Shown here: piece after piece, positions 12,560-22,257 of the stretch
Layout of the letters: every line of letters starts with the position of its first letter
Position numbering within the stretch: the first letter of the stretch is position 1
NCBI GenBank assembly: GCA_963971535.1
Contig: OZ020594.1
Span: 111,814,251-111,878,250 of the forward strand
DNA length: 64,000 nucleotides
Reading direction: 5' to 3'
Source of the DNA: Notolepis coatsorum
Lineage: Eukaryota > Chordata > Actinopteri > Aulopiformes > Paralepididae
Notes under the pieces: model-generated
Database searches by the model: none
What the model was told of the DNA's origin: nothing
Seen by the model: the letters and a program-made list of their open reading frames with translations, nothing else
Translations under genes and position numbers: made by a program

Positions 12560-12740
12560 TCAGTTTGAACAGAAGTGATTCCCAGAGCTTTAAGGTATTG
12601 AATCACAACGCAGAGTACCACTAACAAACAGGTTCTGATCAGAGCAGAACCGAAACAGCTTGGGAATCCACTTCAGAGTACTAAGCCAACCCGGTTACTG
12701 ATCAGAGCAGAACAGGACAGCTTGGGAATCCACTTCAGAG
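12560..12740. repeat. Duplicated about 65-bp block with GGGAATCCACTTC ends
   Basis: TGATCAGAGCAGAAC, then ACAGCTTGGGAATCCACTTC, occurs twice (about 12637 and 12700). An inverted version of the end, GAAGTGATTCCCAGAGCT, lies at 12571. The arrangement suggests a small rearranged element. Confidence 0.6.
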
Positions 12741-12824
12741 TCAAGCAGAGTTGACGCATCCACTCCAATGATAGAAGTGGGCACATATTGGCCATTTTGG
12801 CTATAGAGCTACATTGGAGTTCAC

Positions 12825-12955
12825 TTGTTTGGTCCACACCAGAGTTCGAATGAGCTTTCACACCACCCAAAACCAACCGGACTATCAGAGGAAAACGAAC
12901 CAGGGTTCGATTAAGGCGGACCAAAGAGCTCAGGTGTGAAAGCGACCTTAGACTG
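12825..12955. mobile_element. MITE-like element with internal inverted repeat
   Basis: GCTTTCACACC (about 12858) and GGTGTGAAAGC (about 12938) form an inverted pair around paired GAACCAGGGTTCGA-type palindromes. This composition is common in short non-autonomous fish DNA transposons. No clear TSD was found. Confidence 0.45.
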
Positions 12956-13035
12956 TAGGAGTTCAGGAATCTACTCTTTTTGGGTAGACTCTTTGCTAGT
13001 TTTGACATTATTATGGTATTGAGTTTTGAATGTGC

Positions 13036-14045
13036 AGGGAGCGAAATTTACTTTTTGACTCACCGGCCAGTGGCGGATAGATGGGAAGAAGCATATTTCT
13101 TACCTGCCAAATTTTTTTTGATTAAAAAATATATATATATATTTAATATAATTTTTTTTTAAATAAAATATATATTATATAATCATACTTGTAGTTGTAT
13201 TATCTGTGAGACATCGCCACCACGCAATAAGTCAAAATGCTCGCTATCTGCAAACAGCTCCACTGTCTGTGTGTATACTTGAGTAGCCTCCAGCTCCAGC
13301 AAGGATTCACCGGCCCTGCAGCTAGACCCTATATTCAGCTAGACCCTACATTCAGCATGCAAGGATTCTCCGGCGATGCAGCTGGACCCTATTGGTATAA
13401 CGTTACGGTTTTGTCAAATCACATTCAACATGCCCTCAGCTAGAATAGGCATTCAATCAATGTTATAAGACATTGATATCAGGAGCTATCTGTAGCTACT
13501 GCTAGCCCGGTAGATAACGTTAAGACAATTTAGTTTACTGGGACAGATAGATCTAATGTGAGCTAGCTAACGTGAGCTAGCTAACGAGGGAACGGAGGTA
13601 TTATGCACTCGAGTCGACTATTGCTGGAGCATTTGTTGATATCAGCAGCTATCAGTAGCTAGCCAGCTAGATACCGTTAGACAATGCCTCGTCATGTATT
13701 AAACTAAAAGTGAATAGTTGACTGGGTCATTGTTTAAACAGTAACGGTAGCTCATGGAGGTCCGATATAGACTAGAGCAAACTGCCCGCATATCGCAATG
13801 GTGGCGTTTCAGGAAGTAAACAAGCCAAATGAGAGCTTCCGATTGGTAATTTGCTTTCTTTCTCATGAAACCAGTCACGTCACTCTACTGTGATTGGACC
13901 GTTGACTTGAGTGCAATGTGGGACTTGTAGTTTTTTAACGATCTTGCGGCGGAGAAAAAAAAGACGAGAGAGGCTATAATCTGTACTCGCACAATCAAAA
14001 TAAGAGTATCGTTATGAACTACACGCCACACGCCAGGCAGCCCTC
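13036..14045. mobile_element. Diverged hAT-like element related to 59127-60414
   Basis: It begins CAGGGAGCGAAATTTACTTT and contains TTTTTGACTCACCGGCC; the element at 59.1 kb contains the matching AACTTTTTGACTTACCAGCC. Near its right side both carry CAAAATAAGAGTATC. The right end reads GGCAGCCCT and is eroded; no TSD could be matched. Inside are a 68-bp imperfect duplication around CAAGGATTC...CCGGC (13295-13395) and GCTAGCTAACG repeats. Confidence 0.4.
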
Positions 14046-14423
14046 TAAGTGTCAAGCGCCAAAGGTAAAAACTGAGCGCCCCTGGCGGGCGGCGGGCTTT
14101 AGTTTCGGTCCCTGCGAATGTGATATGACTATTGATCTATTTGATATCAGTATCAAAATTATTTCCAAATGAACCGTTATGAATACCGTTATGAATAAGT
14201 GGTTAACTGGCAAACCAGTTATCTGTCCACCGCTCCACCCCCCCCCCCCCTTATTACAATCCAAACAAAGAGTATACTCTTCAATACATTGGTTGAGCAT
14301 TGGTTGAGCATAAGTGATTATGTTATGAACAAATTAAAAGTTTGACCTAGTGAACGATTGTCTTCCAGGGATGTATTGATACGGGTATCGGGCCATGCCA
14401 GGCTAAAACAGGGTAGCGGGATT

Positions 14424-14444
14424 GGGGGGGGGGGGGGGGGGGGG
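14424..14444. repeat. Poly-G tract (21 G)
   Basis: Uninterrupted G run; see the finding on recurring poly-G tracts. Confidence 0.95.
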
Positions 14445-14584
14445 ATTTCCCCAATGCTAAAGTCTGACACCAAGATAGTGTGATTTGATTAAACTCCAAG
14501 CAACATAATACCCTGTTTGGCCCATCTTGTACCCCAGCATGTGGGGAAACTTGGCATGGCCAAACACTGTGAGTGACTTGTGAG

Positions 14585-15325
14585 TTAAAGGGATAGATTG
14601 GATTTTTGGACTCTTAAGTGGTATGAAATACTTGCCAGTAGTATAGTTGATGCAATGCCATTAGCTTAACTCGCAGAGTACCCTGGTCTGAGTTCTGGCC
14701 TGGTTCTGAGTGAACCGGGAAGCTTCAGACAGGCAGCAAATGAGGTCATGAGACAAAAAAGTGTTATTCCACCACACAATAACCTGCAGGCAAAAGTTGT
14801 AATCATCCACAGCAGAAAACATTTCCTATGCTTCAGAGTGACATGATGTGTTGAACTAGTCTCAGTGTGAGGTCACTAAATGCTTCAGAGTGACATGATG
14901 TGTTGAACTAGTCTCAGTGTGACGTCACTAAATGCTTCAGAGTGACATGATGTGTTGAACTAGTCTCAGTGTGACGTCACTAAATGCTTCAGAATGACAT
15001 GATGTGTTGAACTAGTCTCAGTGTGAGGTCACTAAATGCTTCAGAGTGACATGATGTGTTGAACTAGTCTCAGTGTGACGTCACTAAATGCTTCAGAGTG
15101 ACATGATGTGTTGAACTAGTCTCAGTGTGAGGTAGTCACTAAATGCTGGGTCTTGAAGCATAGAAAATGAGGCACACTGTTTTCTGCGGTGGGTGATTAA
15201 AACTTCTGCCAGGTCAGAACTCCGACCACGAGACTCTGTGTGTAAACTGAGGGCACTGCATCAACTATACTACTATATAGTATTTCATACCACTTGATGT
15301 CCAAAACTCTTGAACTATCCTTTAA
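14585..15325. mobile_element. piggyBac-like MITE with TTAA ends
   Basis: TTAA lies at both ends (14585-14588, 15322-15325). The left end reads TTAAAGGGATAGATTGG and the right end, inverted, TTAAAGGATAGTTCAAGAG. The inverted similarity continues for about 75 bp through GGTATGAAATA and AGTTGATGCA(A)TGCC. TTAA is the piggyBac-superfamily target. No transposase is present; most of the interior is the 52-bp minisatellite. Confidence 0.8.
14828..15142. repeat. 52-bp minisatellite, six copies, with CRE-type palindromes
   Basis: Copies start at 14828, 14880, 14932, 14984, 15036 and 15088, each ATGCTTCAGAGTGACATGAT onward. Copies 2, 3 and 5 contain TGACGTCA (the CREB/ATF palindrome); copies 1, 4 and 6 carry TGAGGTCA or a 3-bp insertion. 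Confidence 0.95.
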
Positions 15326-15336
15326 GGTGACACTCA

Positions 15337-15492
15337 TCATCAAGTTCCAGTGACAAGACATGTCTAACATAAAAAAAAAACACTCAGCCAAACCTGTCAA
15401 TCTACAATAGACCTTCATCAAGTTCCAGTGACAAGACATGTCTAACATAAAAAAAAAACACTCAGCCAAACCTGTCAATCTACAATAGACCT
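15337..15492. repeat. Tandem duplication of a 78-bp block
   Basis: Two head-to-tail copies (15337-15414, 15415-15492), each with an A10 run. The unit ends in AATAGACCT, which overlaps the presumed end of the ISL2EU-like element. Confidence 0.9.
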
Positions 15493-16080
15493 ATTGCTAA
15501 GCCACGCCCCCTTTGAAAACTCGGACAAACAAAGCCGACGTGAATGACGATCGCCGCGGGGGGACCTCAAGTCGCGAATGACTGTTGACGATGGCCGCGG
15601 GGGTAGTCATTTCTAACACATTATTACCTTAGAGAGACCTCCATGGTGATGCAAGCATTAGCTATAGATAAGGTCTCAAGCATTACTTACAGTTGACTTG
15701 ATTGAAGATTACAAGAACTATGACGATAATCCATGATTACTACTATTGCTGATACATTTAGTTTAGGCTAGTGATCCAACGCAGTATACGAGCTAGACCC
15801 GACAGTTGTGTCACTAGATGGGGGAGGGAATGAGGAAAAAAGTGAGAGCTGTCATTCTGCAACCAGAATAATCCACCTCTTTTGTAAACATGCTATGTTG
15901 GTTCTTTTGTGACCCAGGTAAATATGCCAACAATCCTCCTCCATAAAGGGGTGAGACGTCAGAGAATGGTATGCTGCACATTCTAGTGTACATCAGGTCA
16001 AATTATTGATTACATAACTATAAATGTATAGTGATAGAGACCAAAGTAGAAATACCTAATAATAAAATAGACCTAGTAAT

Positions 16081-16328
16081 AGGGGGCGACAGTGGCTTGG
16101 GAGTAGAGCAGTCGTCTGGTAATCCGGAGGTTCCCGGTTTGATTCTCGCTCCTCCCGGGCAGCGTGTCGAAGTGTCCTTGATTAAGACACTGATGAGCAG
16201 GTTGGCACCTTGCATGGTTGCCTCCACCGTCGGTGTGTGAATGTGTGAGTGAATGGGTAAGATGTGAGGAACAAATTGTAAAGCGCTTTGGATAAAAGCG
16301 CTAAATACAGCCATTTACCATTTACCAA
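16081..16328 (+). mobile_element. tRNA-derived SINE
   Basis: The head GGGGCGACAGTGGCTTGGGA leads into an A-box-like TGGCTTGGGAGTAGAGC and a B-box-like GGTTCCCGGTTTGATTC. The body ends with GTAAAGCGCTTTGGATAAAA and a (CATTTAC)n tail. This is the structure of widespread fish tRNA-derived SINEs. Confidence 0.8.
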
Positions 16329-17470
16329 AATACCTGTAAATCACAGTATATGGGTACAGGACATAGATTTTCTTATAACACTAAGTATAAGTTATATTTA
16401 ATATAAATAAATGCATATACAACACATTCTCAAGATAGATCAATCTGATTAGAAAAGAAAACCCACAACTAAAGTGTACATAAATAGACACTATTTTTAA
16501 TATACATATACATGGATTTACAGTTACACAAATGGATGTACGATATAAAATACAAACAGTGCTGGAATAGCGAACAATATCATGTGTTGTTGTGATACAT
16601 CTATGGTAATTTAACATTATATTCTTGTAGCCAAATGAATGCTGTGACGAGGCTTAAAATGGATTTTGTCCCAACCGCAGACCCATAGTTCACAAATCGA
16701 ATAAAAATGTTATCGCTGGATGCACATCCTCTTGTCAATCTCCTGACCTGTTAGTCATACAGTCACAACATTTGCTGTGATTATTGATGACCCTTGGAAG
16801 GAGAAACATGTTGATTTTGGTTACCCTGTAACTGTAACCTTTCTTCTAGTACCTCCATTATGGATTAATAGCCTGGTCTGTTGACATTTGCAATATCAGC
16901 AACTGTTGTTTCCGTCATCTACCCAGTAAAATGTGAAAGTAACAGCAAAGTGGAGAGATTGTTAGGCCTTGGATGCAGTCTGCACTCTACTGACTGCATT
17001 ACTAAAGCCTTATTTTGGAATGAAACTCTTCAAACACTATTAGCCTCACAAGTCGGCCATGATAGCAAGGACTTCAGCCTCCTGTCAGGGCTGCATTTAA
17101 ATAAATGTTCTTGTATCTTGTACTTTACTTGAGTATTTTCATTATAGGGAACTTTGTACTTTCACTCCACTACATTTCAAAGTAAATATTGTACATTTAC
17201 TCAACTACATTTATCTCAGCCTCCCCCAAAAAAGATTTAGCATACAAGACATGGCATAAATTGATGAAGATTAAGTACTTTAACATTTTAAACCAGCAAT
17301 CTGAGGGACACAGAGCAGCATAACTGGACCACTTTAACAACCTTCAGGTCAATATATCGAGGGTTGAATGCACTGAAATACAAGAACACCCTATAGAATA
17401 TGTACTGTACTTTTACTTTTGAAACTTAATACAGTACATTCAATATCAAATAGTTCTCAACTTTTACTTA
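16329..17470. other. No gene recognised
   Basis: AT-rich DNA without a recognisable coding region or element boundary. A short frame near 16881-17132 has no known motif. Confidence 0.4.
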
Positions 17471-18112
17471 AGTAGTAGCTACAGCACCATCTACAGTACC
17501 ATCTACAGTACCAGCTACAGTAGTAGCTACAGTACCATCTACAGTACCAGCTACAGTACCAGCTACAGTAGTAGCTACAGTACCAGCTACAGTACCATCT
17601 ATAGTAGTAGCTACAGTACCATCTACAGTACCAGCTACAGTACCAGCTACAGTAGTAGCTACAGTACCATCTACAGTAGTAGCTACAGTACCAGCTACAG
17701 TACCAGCTACAGTACCAGCTAGAGTACCAGCTACAGTAGTAGCTACAGTACCAGCTACAGTAGTAGCTACAGTACCATCTACAGTACCATCTACAGTACC
17801 ATCTACAGTAGTAGCTACAGTACCAGCTACAGTACCAGCTACAGTAGTAGCTACAGTACCAGCTACAGTACCAGCTACAGTAGTAGCTACAGTACAATCT
17901 ACAGTAGTAGCTACAGTACCAGCTACAGTACCATCTACAGTACCAGCTACAGTAGTTTGCTGTGCTGTTTCACTGCTAGGTATACTAAACACAGTACATA
18001 GATTATTGAATTGATCATAAGTGAATCCAGTGGCATTGTTCGGATCTTTCAAAAATGTTCTATTTGAATCCCTCCCAAAGGGCTGACAGGCACCACACAA
18101 TGGATGACTCAA
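17468..18112 (-). CDS. Hypothetical frame with about 40 TV-x-x repeats
   Basis: A 214-codon minus-strand frame begins with about 55 non-repetitive residues (MSHPLCGACQPFGRDSN, an N-glycosylation-type NNATG, then CTVFSIPSSETAQQ). It runs into about 40 copies of a 4-residue unit TVAG/TVDG/TVAT encoded by a 12-bp tandem repeat (about 17471-17955). All units are 12 bp, so the frame never breaks. The Thr-rich repeat could resemble a mucin-like extracellular tract, but no signal peptide or known domain is seen. It may simply be a minisatellite that happens to be open. I do not recognise the gene. Confidence 0.3.
   Translation of the reverse strand: MSHPLCGACQPFGRDSNRTFLKDPNNATGFTYDQFNNLCTVFSIPSSETAQQTTVAGTVDGTVAGTVATTVDCTVATTVAGTVAGTVATTVAGTVAGTVATTVDGTVDGTVDGTVATTVAGTVATTVAGTLAGTVAGTVAGTVATTVDGTVATTVAGTVAGTVDGTVATTIDGTVAGTVATTVAGTVAGTVDGTVATTVAGTVDGTVDGAVATT
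17471..17955. repeat. 12-bp minisatellite (ACAGTACCAGCT and variants)
   Basis: About 40 copies of three interchangeable 12-mers: ACAGTACCAGCT, ACAGTAGTAGCT and ACAGTACCATCT. Confidence 0.95.
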
Positions 18113-18317
18113 TGGTTAGTCATTAGAGTTTGTTTATTTTAACAAACTAGTTGAAATGTTTTTCCACAATACAACTCCTTATAATTCCCACAGTTGACCA
18201 TAGCTTGTATATAGCTTTACCATAGCTTGTATATAGCTTTACCATAGGTCAAAAACATGTGAAACAGAACAAAATGCAGTGCATACACATTAATTAAGCA
18301 TAATATTAATATACACT

Positions 18318-20441
18318 TGATAAGTGCCCACGCTAGGTCTTAGGTCAGATTGATAACTTCATAACTCATTGGTGTGCTCATCTTGACATCAAGCAGCGTC
18401 CTGCGAAGTGGTTGACATGCAGAACCCAATGAGTCTACAAAATGTTGTTGTTACACCTGACCAACAGACCCAGCGAATGCACCGTTCCGACCCCACCAGT
18501 CATTGACCATGGTCAAGTGATTGAAGTTGCGGAATCTTTTATTTTATTTGCACTGGGATGGACACTCTTTATTCAGATGATGTCCATTTCCCTTATCCGT
18601 CACACGTAGTATCACTGTAGCTTTACTTGATAATGTGTGGATAAAGGCCCACTCCTATAGTTTTACATCATAAATCAGGAACATTACGGGACCGTGTTGT
18701 TGCCGACTGGTTAAAGACACACTTCTAAAGTTTTTACATCATAAATCATGAACATCACGAAGCAATGGGTAAAGTTACAATGCAAAAACATTTCAATGCT
18801 TACCCGTCTGGTCAGAAGAATGGATACAAAAAGATATATTATAAAAAGCTGTTTTATTTAGAAAAAGCAAGTTACAGAAGAGACTTCATTGGAAATGTCC
18901 AACTCAGTTAAAAGAAGTATAAAACAAAAACATCAAAGGCCTAACACGGCTTGTGCCTGGTGTCTGCAAGCAAAATCTTCAAATCTGGCCTCTTGAAGGA
19001 AGAACAGTCATTTTTATATCGATCTGGCATCACATTGCTATTGGCCCAAAAACAGTGGTGTCACTGTGATGTCATTTCACTAGCCAACCAACGTACACTA
19101 CATAGTAAGGATGGACTCCTCCCCTTCTAGTCATTACATCTACTGGAGAAGTAACAGATTACCTTGTGTTGGAAAATACCTATCTGTTACTAGCAGAGGC
19201 CAGAGGCCCCAAGGTTGTTTTTACATTCCTTAGTGGCCAAACAGTATTGAAGTGAAAGCAATTCACACTTCTAGCATGAGTATATAGTACATAGCCCAAC
19301 ACATACTACAGATATATACAGATACACATACATCCCTCTCTGCGCCGCCCCTATCTCCCTGTCTCCGGCTGTCCCTGAGCAACGACCGGAGTGTTAAATG
19401 TCCCTTGACTAAGACGGGGAGGACGTGACCCTCTTTGCGCCGCCCCTGTGCCTCAAATAGATTGCTATCAGCTCTATCTTTAATCTTTCAAAATGTTCAG
19501 TTGCTATCGCTATTAGCTCTATCTTTAATTTTTCAAAATGTACAGTTGCTATTGCATGCACTCATCTGTGTTCCACTACACACATGAGTGCATGCTTACC
19601 AACTGTCCGTCTGCAACACTACTATCACCAACATCTAAGAAGGGAGATCCCCCCTTGAATGGCCCTTCTAAGGTTTCTCTCCTCCACACTGCCTGTGGAG
19701 CTTTTTTTCCCCTATTGTTAGGTTTTAGTGAGTTTTTCCTTACCTTCGCGTGGGGTATGTCTGGGAGTGCTTGCATTCTTTCATTTATTTGCATCCATCT
19801 AAAAATGTTTGCACCTTATGGTGTTCTTGTTCTGTTCTTGACTTATTGTTATGTTTTCTTCTTGACTTGTTTAAAGAAGATCTGTACGGCCCATGGGGAC
19901 ATTAACGTGTGTTGTTGGGCCCTATAAATAAATTTGATTTGATTTGATTTGACATGTATAATACAGTACATATATATATAGTATACAGTGTACACATAAA
20001 TATGCACATACTTGTACCTATCATTGTCTACTCTACGCAGGGTGTGACAACCTGCTGTGGAAAGCACCCTGCTCAGAGATGTTTCCAAGGCCATCACCTC
20101 CCGGCATTCCGAAGGGGCCCCCTTCGTTCTCACTCACCCCAACTCAAGGGGATGCAGACGAGGGAGACTGCTGGCTATATAGTACATGGTCCTAAGGTGT
20201 ATAAAGAATATACAGCTTATATAAGATACAAGTGTATACAAGTTATACAAGTGTGCACCCTTCATAGAGCTGTCTCCTCTGCCACGGATCTTCACATATA
20301 GACACCTACAGTAACATATGCCTAGATCTAAAACAGATATATACCATAAACATATGCTTAAACCTTTTACATTCCATAATTGACAGAGAGAACAGGATGT
20401 CATTATTAACTAGTGTCACTAGTTGGCTGTGACACTTTACA
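18318..20441 (-). repeat. 3' LTR of the gag-only element (with LINE insertion)
   Basis: The same 1.5-kb sequence as 26310-27813, starting TGATAAGTGCCC and ending CACTTTACA, but longer by about 620 bp because of the insertion at 19334-19951. Small differences include a 3-bp indel near 18582. On the minus strand a TATA-like ACTATATAGCC lies at about 20172-20182. Confidence 0.9.
19334..19951 (+). mobile_element. L2-like LINE 3' end inserted in the LTR, TSD ACAT
   Basis: This 618-bp segment is absent from the other LTR, so both junctions are exact: ACAT at 19330-19333 and 19952-19955. It contains the L2-type 3' UTR blocks AAGGTTTCTCTCCTCCACA and GAGTTTTTCCTTACC and ends with AATAAATTTGATTTGATTTG, a (TTGAT)n tail. 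Confidence 0.85.
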
Positions 20442-20454
20442 CCCCCTCTGTCAT
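20442..20454 (-). other. Polypurine tract of the gag-only element
   Basis: On the minus strand ACAGAGGGGG is immediately followed by the LTR start TGTAAAG. This is the plus-strand primer position of an LTR retroelement and fixes its orientation. Confidence 0.75.
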
Positions 20455-20949
20455 CCTGGTCGGTCATTTTCCATTGTCTTAGTAGCGTCTATACTGGGGG
20501 ATGAGATGGCGACTGCGGGGTCACGTGGCTGTGACTCTCCACACCCCCTCTGCCATCTTGGTACCTTGTTACCCTGGTAGCCGGCGGGAAGACTTGCATC
20601 TGTTGTTCCCTGGCTGGACGGCTCGACAGGATAGGGGTCACGTTGTTGCTTGGTATCCGGCAGGAAGACTTGCATCTGTTGTTCCCGGCCAACGCACCTG
20701 AAGACAACACCTGGTGGTCATCGTGTGGTCATCTTGGTCATCTTGGTCATCTTGGGGTCACCCCCTCTGACCTCTTGGATCTCTCCCATAGTTTGAGGTA
20801 GGTTGAATTGTTGCTTCTCGGGCGACCCCCACGGGTCCCCGAGAATTGTAGCAGCAGTCCTCTATTGAAGTGTGGTTGGCCTGGTCGTGTGACCCTGTCC
20901 GTAGGCCTCACAGGACATCACAGATACAGTCCACAGAGGACTCATTTCT

Positions 20950-21915
20950 TTTCTCTCTTTCAGGTCCATTCAGGGCTCTCGTCGCCCTATAACCTGGGTC
21001 CAGGCCGATGTCTCTCTGTCCGGTCTAGGAGGTCTAGGAGGTCTAGGAGGTCTGGGAGGTCTGGGAGGTCTAGGAGGTCTGGGAGGTCTAGGTGAGGACC
21101 TTGAGGATGCTCTGGAGCTTGACCTATCCCGGTCTTCCTCCATTTCCGAGTTCTGACCTGGGTCAGTATATTCCTTCTTGCCATTCGCTGCGTCGTCCAC
21201 TGACTCCGGGGGACAGCCCCCCCCCGTCTAAGAATGTGGCACTGGTTCAGGTTTTGTCCCCTTTACCAGCGCACATTGTTCACAGGCCTTTCGGACTGTT
21301 ATCGCTCTTTGTTTGGCTTTAGGTATGAGAATGTTGTTAGTTCTCAGGTATACCAACATCCTCTTACTTCCGGCATGTCCAAGGTTATCATATACCTGTC
21401 TGATCATGTGAGTAGCCTCGTCCTGTTAGCAATGGCTAGTTAGCCTGCTATTTGCTCCTGTTCGCAATGGCTATTTCAGCCTGCTATTTGCTCCTGTTCG
21501 CAATGGCTATTTCAGCCTGCTATTCACAAAGTAGAGTTTTTTCTACTTAAGTTCTGACTTTAAGTAAGCATTTAGTTACTTCAAGTTCAAGTGACTTTAG
21601 GGCTCCCTAGCCCTGTTAGTCGCGAGTAAACGCCACTTCAAGTGGTTTCTTATGAACCCTCTCTTGTTCCTGATAGATTTTTTACCTCTTAGGCTGTCTG
21701 CTGCGCTTTGCAGACCTCTACGTCACTCATTGTTCCAGATCTCGAGCACTTAGGAGGAGTCTTGGTTGGAGAGGTTTGCTTGCTGATAAGATCAATCTTG
21801 AGTAAGGTTTTAACTCAAATCTGTAATAAATTTTACTCCAGAGGCACCTGACCGCAGTTATTTCAGTTCATATTCTTTCGGCTTTTGATACCTATTCAAT
21901 TAGTATAAAGCCCAA
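20950..21915 (-). pseudogene. Second, collapsed leader-repeat-gag unit inside the gag-only element
   Basis: Read on the minus strand, 21915-21815 repeats the leader next to the primer site (GGGCTTTATACTAATTGAATAGG against GGGCATTTATACTAACTGAATAGG at about 26290-26268). GCTAGTTAGCC-type repeats follow (21520-21430), and then a gag fragment (about 21200-20970: EYTDPGQNSEMEEDRDRSSS). The gag fragment matches EYTDLDQDSGMEGDRDRSSS of the main ORF. A (PPR)n tract from a 9-bp repeat at about 21018-21090 follows. The order leader, repeats, gag repeats that of the main unit with most of gag deleted. Confidence 0.65.
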
Positions 21916-22257
21916 CTCACGGATGTTCTAAGCCCCAGAACCTCCAATCCGTTTTGACAGACCTATAAACCAGTGACTCGGCCGCCCAAGCACTACAGCG
22001 TCCTGCATGCTGAAGCTTCCGAGTCCCCACAAATCTGATAGGCCCGTCGGATATAGATACCCTGATGCTCGCTCTGTCCCCCCGCGTCAAGGTGCTAAGC
22101 TTGATGAGAGTTTGCAGAGTCTCAATTTTTATCCATAGGCGCTGGTGAGTGTACATCTCACGCAGCTGATATGGTTGGTACAGGTGCTAACCTACCAGAT
22201 GGTAGCTGTCAGGAAATCCCCTTTGCATGAAATAGATTACAAATTCTTTCGTCCTCT

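Noticed and set aside
14828..15142. Regularly spaced repeats reminiscent of a CRISPR array
   Set aside because: Units are fully tandem without unique spacers, in an evidently vertebrate genome and inside a MITE.
20134..20403. 89-codon minus-strand frame present in both LTRs (20134-20403, 27506-27775) as an accessory gene
   Set aside because: It lies in the LTR promoter region, is low complexity, and its duplication is explained by the LTR repeat.
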